Below are positions 61,196 to 64,000 of a stretch of DNA of 64,000 nucleotides, piece by piece; the stretch's first letter is position 1, and each line of letters starts with the position of its first letter. The translations under genes and the position numbers were made by a program. Below the pieces are notes generated by a model. That model saw only the letters and a program-made list of their open reading frames with translations. It was not told the DNA's origin and did no database searches. The DNA is taken from assembly GCF_019219025.1 (NCBI RefSeq), contig NZ_JAHUWN010000024.1, forward strand, positions 47,126 through 111,125. The letters are read 5' to 3'. This DNA is from Bacillus sp. sid0103. GTDB taxonomy: Bacteria; Bacillota; Bacilli; Bacillales_B; DSM-18226.

Positions 61196-62754
61196 ATTCT
61201 TTTAACACGGTTTGAAGAATCAGCGAAGAACTTTGCCACAAAGCCAGCCTATAAATTTATGGGCCAAACATGTACTTATGCTGAACTGGATGCTGCCATT
61301 ACGAAATTTGCATCAGGCCTCAAAAAATTAGGAGTCAAAAAAGGGGATCATATTGCACTATTGTTGGGAAACTCACCACACTTTGTGGTTAGTTATATGG
61401 TGCATTGCGATTAGGAGTAACTGTTATTCCGGTGAATCCAATTTATACGTCTGATGAAATAGGCTACATATTAAATAATGGTGATGTCAAAGTAGTTATC
61501 GCACTTGACCTAGCGATCCCTTTAGTGGAAAAGCTGCATACGTTCCTGCCAAAAATCGAACATTATGTATTTTGTGAAACGACTCCAACTAGCAATATTG
61601 AATCGAAAATTGGGACACTATCAGGCTATTCAAAAATGAAATCGTTTTCATCAGTGATTGCTGAAGGTGAAGTAACTTTCAATGGACCAGATCTCAATGA
61701 TGACGATATTGCCATTATTCTCTATACGTCTGGTACAACAGGCAAACCAAAGGGTGCAATGTTAACCCATAAGAATTTGTATAGTAATGCCAAAGATGTT
61801 AGCGAATATTTGAAAATGAATCCCGATGATAAAGTAGTTACGGTTCTGCCGATGTTTCATGTTTTCTGTTTGACGGTTGCCTTAAATGCACCATTATTAA
61901 GCGGGGCAACCCTATTAATTGCACCAAAATTTAGTCCAAGAGAAATTTTTGATTTAGTTAAAGAACATCAGGGGTCTGTTTTTGCAGGTGTACCGACCAT
62001 GTATAATTTCCTCCTCCAATATCCTGACGGAAATCCTGACGACCTAAAATCGTTACGCTTATGTATTTCAGGAGGAGCTTCCTTACCTGTTGCCCTCTTA
62101 AAGAATTTTGAACAAAAGTTTAAAGTAGTAATATCGGAAGGATATGGCTTGTCTGAGGCATCTCCTGTTACATGCTTTAATCCGCTCGATCGGCCGCGCA
62201 AACCTGGTTCAATCGGAACATCAATCCTTCGTGTTGAGAATAAAATTCTTAATGAGCTGGGTGAAGAAGTTCCAGTGGGTGAGGTGGGAGAACTTGTCGT
62301 GCGTGGCCCGAATGTAATGAAGGGTTATTATAAAATGCCGGAAGAAACGGCAGCGGCGATTCGAAATGGATGGCTTTATACCGGTGACCTTGCCAGGATG
62401 GATGAAGATGGCTATTTTTATATAGTTGATCGAAAAAAAGATCTCATCTTAGTTGGAGGATATAATGTCTATCCGCGAGAAGTAGAGGAAGTAATTTATA
62501 ATCATCCAGATGTTGTAGAGGTGGCTGTTCTAGGGATTCCAGATCCAAATCTTGGTGAATCTGTTAAAGCCTTTGTTGTCAGCAAGAAACCTGAACTAAC
62601 CACAGAGCAATTACTAGATTATTGCAGTGAACACTTGGCCAAGTATAAAATTCCATCCTCTATTGAATTCATTGATGAACTGCCAAAGAACACAACCGGG
62701 AAAATCTTAAGAAGGGCACTAAAGACACAAGTAGTCCAACCTACAAATTCATAA
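61196..62754 (+). pseudogene. lcfB: Long-chain acyl-CoA synthetase (LcfB/YhfL-like), frameshifted
   Basis: Homology runs from about 61196 to the stop at 62754 (about 519 residues if restored; B. subtilis LcfB 513). The first frame (RFEESAKNFATKPAYKFMGQ ... [20 protein letters not shown]) hits TAG at 61412-61414. The next frame continues exactly from [23 protein letters not shown]. Inserting one T near 61396-61397 (TATATGG to TATTATGG) joins them. The AMP-binding motif [35 protein letters not shown] and the C-terminal NTTGKILRR are intact. No canonical start codon follows the SD AAGGGGGAG. Either a recent pseudogene or a sequence error. Normal role: activating fatty acids with CoA and ATP. Confidence 0.85.
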
Positions 62755-62761
62755 AATGCCG

Positions 62762-62790
62762 GGCAGGTTTTGTAAAACCTGCCTTTTTAA
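62762..62790 (+). terminator. Terminator-like hairpin between the acyl-CoA ligase and enoyl-CoA hydratase genes
   Basis: Stem GGCAGGTTTT / AAAACCTGCC with a very short loop, then TTTTT. It sits 12 bases before the next SD. Confidence 0.75.
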
Positions 62791-62801
62791 GGGGGAGCAT
62801 T

Positions 62802-63577
62802 GTGGAAGCAATTTTGCTAGAGATTAAAAATCATGTGGCAGTTATCACAATCAATCGGGCCGATTCTCTAAATGCTTTTAATTATGAGACATTGTTAGAC
62901 CTGCAGATTAAAGTAGAGAAATTCGGATTAATAGCGAAGTTCGGGCAGTTCTATTTATTGGTGCTGGTGATAAGGCATTTAGTGTCGGGGCGGACTTGAA
63001 GGAAAGAAAAACATTATCCGATGAACAAGTAAAGCGAAATCTTTATAAAATTAATGAGATCTTTTCAGCGATCGATAGCCTGCCCCAGCCGACCATTGCC
63101 GCCATAAATGGGTTTGCGTTTGGCGGTGGAATGGAACTTGCTTTGGCTTGTGATTTTCGCTTTGCGGCAAGAGAGGCCTTGATGGGGTTAACGGAAACGA
63201 GTCTAGCCATTATTCCGGGAGCTGGGGGGACCCAACGTCTTCCACGCTTGATTGGGCAAGCTAAGGCTTTAGATCTCATCTTAACGGCACGCCGCTTGTC
63301 CGCGGATGAGGCGTTTACCTTCGGACTGCTGACAAAAGTTGTAGAGCGACAGGAATTATTGTCAGAGTGTTTTGCCTTTTGTTCACAATTATTGGAAAAT
63401 GGACCTATTGCCGTACAACAAGCTAAGTTTGCGATTAAAAATGGGATGAATACCGATTTAAACACCGGACTACAAATCGAACGTAAGGCATACGAAGTAA
63501 CACTCCCTACAGAAGATCGAATCGAAGCACTACAGGCCTTCGCTGAAAAAAGAAAGCCTGGCTTTAAAGGGAAATAA
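62802..63577 (+). pseudogene. Enoyl-CoA hydratase, frameshifted
   Basis: GTG 62802 has AAGGGGGAG upstream. Frame 1 reads EAILLEIKNHVAVITINRADSLNAFNYETLLDLQIKVE, then leaves homology; the other frame resumes with EIRINSEVRAVLFIGAGDKAFSVGADLKER to the end. One base is missing at about 62916-62918 (GTAGAGAAATTC where GTAGAxGAAATTC is expected). Restored, it is about 258 residues with the crotonase oxyanion motifs (AFSVGADL; GFAFGGGMELALACD) and the hydratase-type region LAIIPGAGGTQRLPRL. It would hydrate 2-enoyl-CoA in fatty-acid breakdown, alongside the preceding ligase. The downstream part alone (from 62996) lacks the N-terminal catalytic strand. Confidence 0.85.
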
Positions 63578-63736
63578 AAAAGAGTCACGGGTATGGTTTG
63601 GTGGGACTTGGGACCTCAATCCTGGCTGGTGTTTAGACAATTCCTCACTGAAAACGCAGGTTAATACTCTTAAAGAATGGCTAGATTTTTCCTATAGCCA
63701 TTCTTTTTATGCTGTTTTTGGGCAGATTTTTGTATT
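63578..63736. terminator. Intergenic tail with intrinsic terminator (63672-63710)
   Basis: Hairpin AAGAATGGCTA (63673-63683) / TAGCCATTCTT (63695-63705) followed by TTTAT, plus unassigned sequence. No gene. Confidence 0.7.
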
Positions 63737-63883
63737 GGATTCGGGATTCAGACGGTTCTAGGTGATTTGCTGTTAATGCTGTCTGAATAGGGATTGGATT
63801 CGGACAGCTTTAAGCAATTTCCAGTTGAACTTGTCCGAATAGGCCACGGATTCGGACAGCTTAAAGCAATTTCCAGTCAAGTC
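63737..63883. repeat. Three degenerate tandem units of a GGATTCGGACAG-type repeat
   Basis: Units start at about 63737, 63796 and 63848. Each opens GGATTCGG(G/A).. and units 1 and 2 close with GTC(T/C)GAATAGG, so ATTCGGACA and TTGTCCGAAT form inverted ends. Units 2 and 3 share AGCAATTTCCAGT in the middle. Confidence 0.7.
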
Positions 63884-63938
63884 CTATATTTTGTGTAAAT
63901 TGTATTTCCTATGGTTACAATGTTTTTCAGCTTTTATG

Positions 63939-63987
63939 AATTTTGATGGTTTGGAAGGGGGTACCCCCTTCCAAACCATCAAAATTT
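63939..63987. repeat. Perfect 23-bp inverted repeat (hairpin) near the window end
   Basis: The left arm 63939-63961 and right arm 63965-63987 are exact reverse complements, with a 3-base centre (GTA) next to GGGGG/CCCCC. It is followed by GC-rich CGCGCGCTTCGCG. No ORF. It could be a terminator-like or cruciform-forming element, or the end of a dispersed repeat. Confidence 0.8.
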
Positions 63988-64000
63988 CGCGCGCTTCGCG

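Noticed and set aside
63043..63588. 181-codon minus-strand ORF
   Set aside because: Antisense shadow of the enoyl-CoA hydratase, which has clear family motifs on the plus strand.
63737..63883. Possible CRISPR array
   Set aside because: Units are adjacent and degenerate, with no constant repeat/variable spacer pattern and no cas genes.

Overview
This window is a 64 kb stretch of a low-GC, endospore-forming Bacillaceae chromosome (Bacillus or a close relative). The evidence is strong Bacillus-type Shine-Dalgarno sites with frequent GTG/TTG starts, an alpha/beta-type small acid-soluble spore protein, YheC/YheD coat-associated proteins, YjcZ and YhaL sporulation proteins, ScoC/Hpr, PrsA, EcsABC and hemEHY. 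Gene order resembles the yhe-yha-yhg-yhf part of the B. subtilis chromosome with local rearrangements. I saw no rRNA, tRNA, CRISPR array, phage or transposase.

Layout. 1-9.1 kb: a partial cytochrome-oxidase-like membrane protein, a DUF445 protein, small hypothetical proteins, two tandem CNNM/CorC-type exporters, a GNAT acetyltransferase and a soluble sensor kinase. 9.2-12.5 kb: a 5'-truncated thiamine-transporter gene and a Fur-box-preceded feoA-feoB-feoB-associated operon ending in a GC-rich repeat. 12.5-19.5 kb: an XRE regulator, a class A penicillin-binding protein, and the multidrug ABC exporter bmrCD behind an attenuator leader. 19.5-25.5 kb: yheG, fumC, a spore SASP gene, msmX and a PucR-type regulator. 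25.5-30.4 kb: yheE plus four consecutive ATP-grasp genes. 30.9-42.4 kb: yheA, yhaX, yhaR, yhzD, yhaQP, yhaO-yhaN (SbcDC-like), yhaM, yhaL, prsA. 42.5-49.3 kb: two tiny YjcZ genes, yhaI, hpr, trpP with a TRAP target, hit, a candidate structured RNA, and ecsABC. 49.3-60 kb: yhaA, a PAP2 phosphatase, yhfA, hemE-hemH-hemY, yhgE, yhfI. 60-64 kb: lplJ, then a FadR-boxed fatty-acid pair (lcfB-like ligase and enoyl-CoA hydratase), each carrying a one-base deletion, and a repeat-rich tail.

Regulatory signals readable directly include a Fur box (feoA), a cre site (msmX), a TRAP triplet array (trpP), a FadR operator (lcfB), paired TGACC-N13-GGTCA operators (yhgE), a palindrome on the XRE-gene promoter, and a leader-peptide attenuator (bmrCD). 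The most unusual item is a roughly 420-nt minus-strand region between hit and ecsA. It has a sigma-G-like promoter, an 11-bp helix joining its two ends, internally repeated motifs and a strong intrinsic terminator, and looks like an unrecognised forespore RNA or leader.
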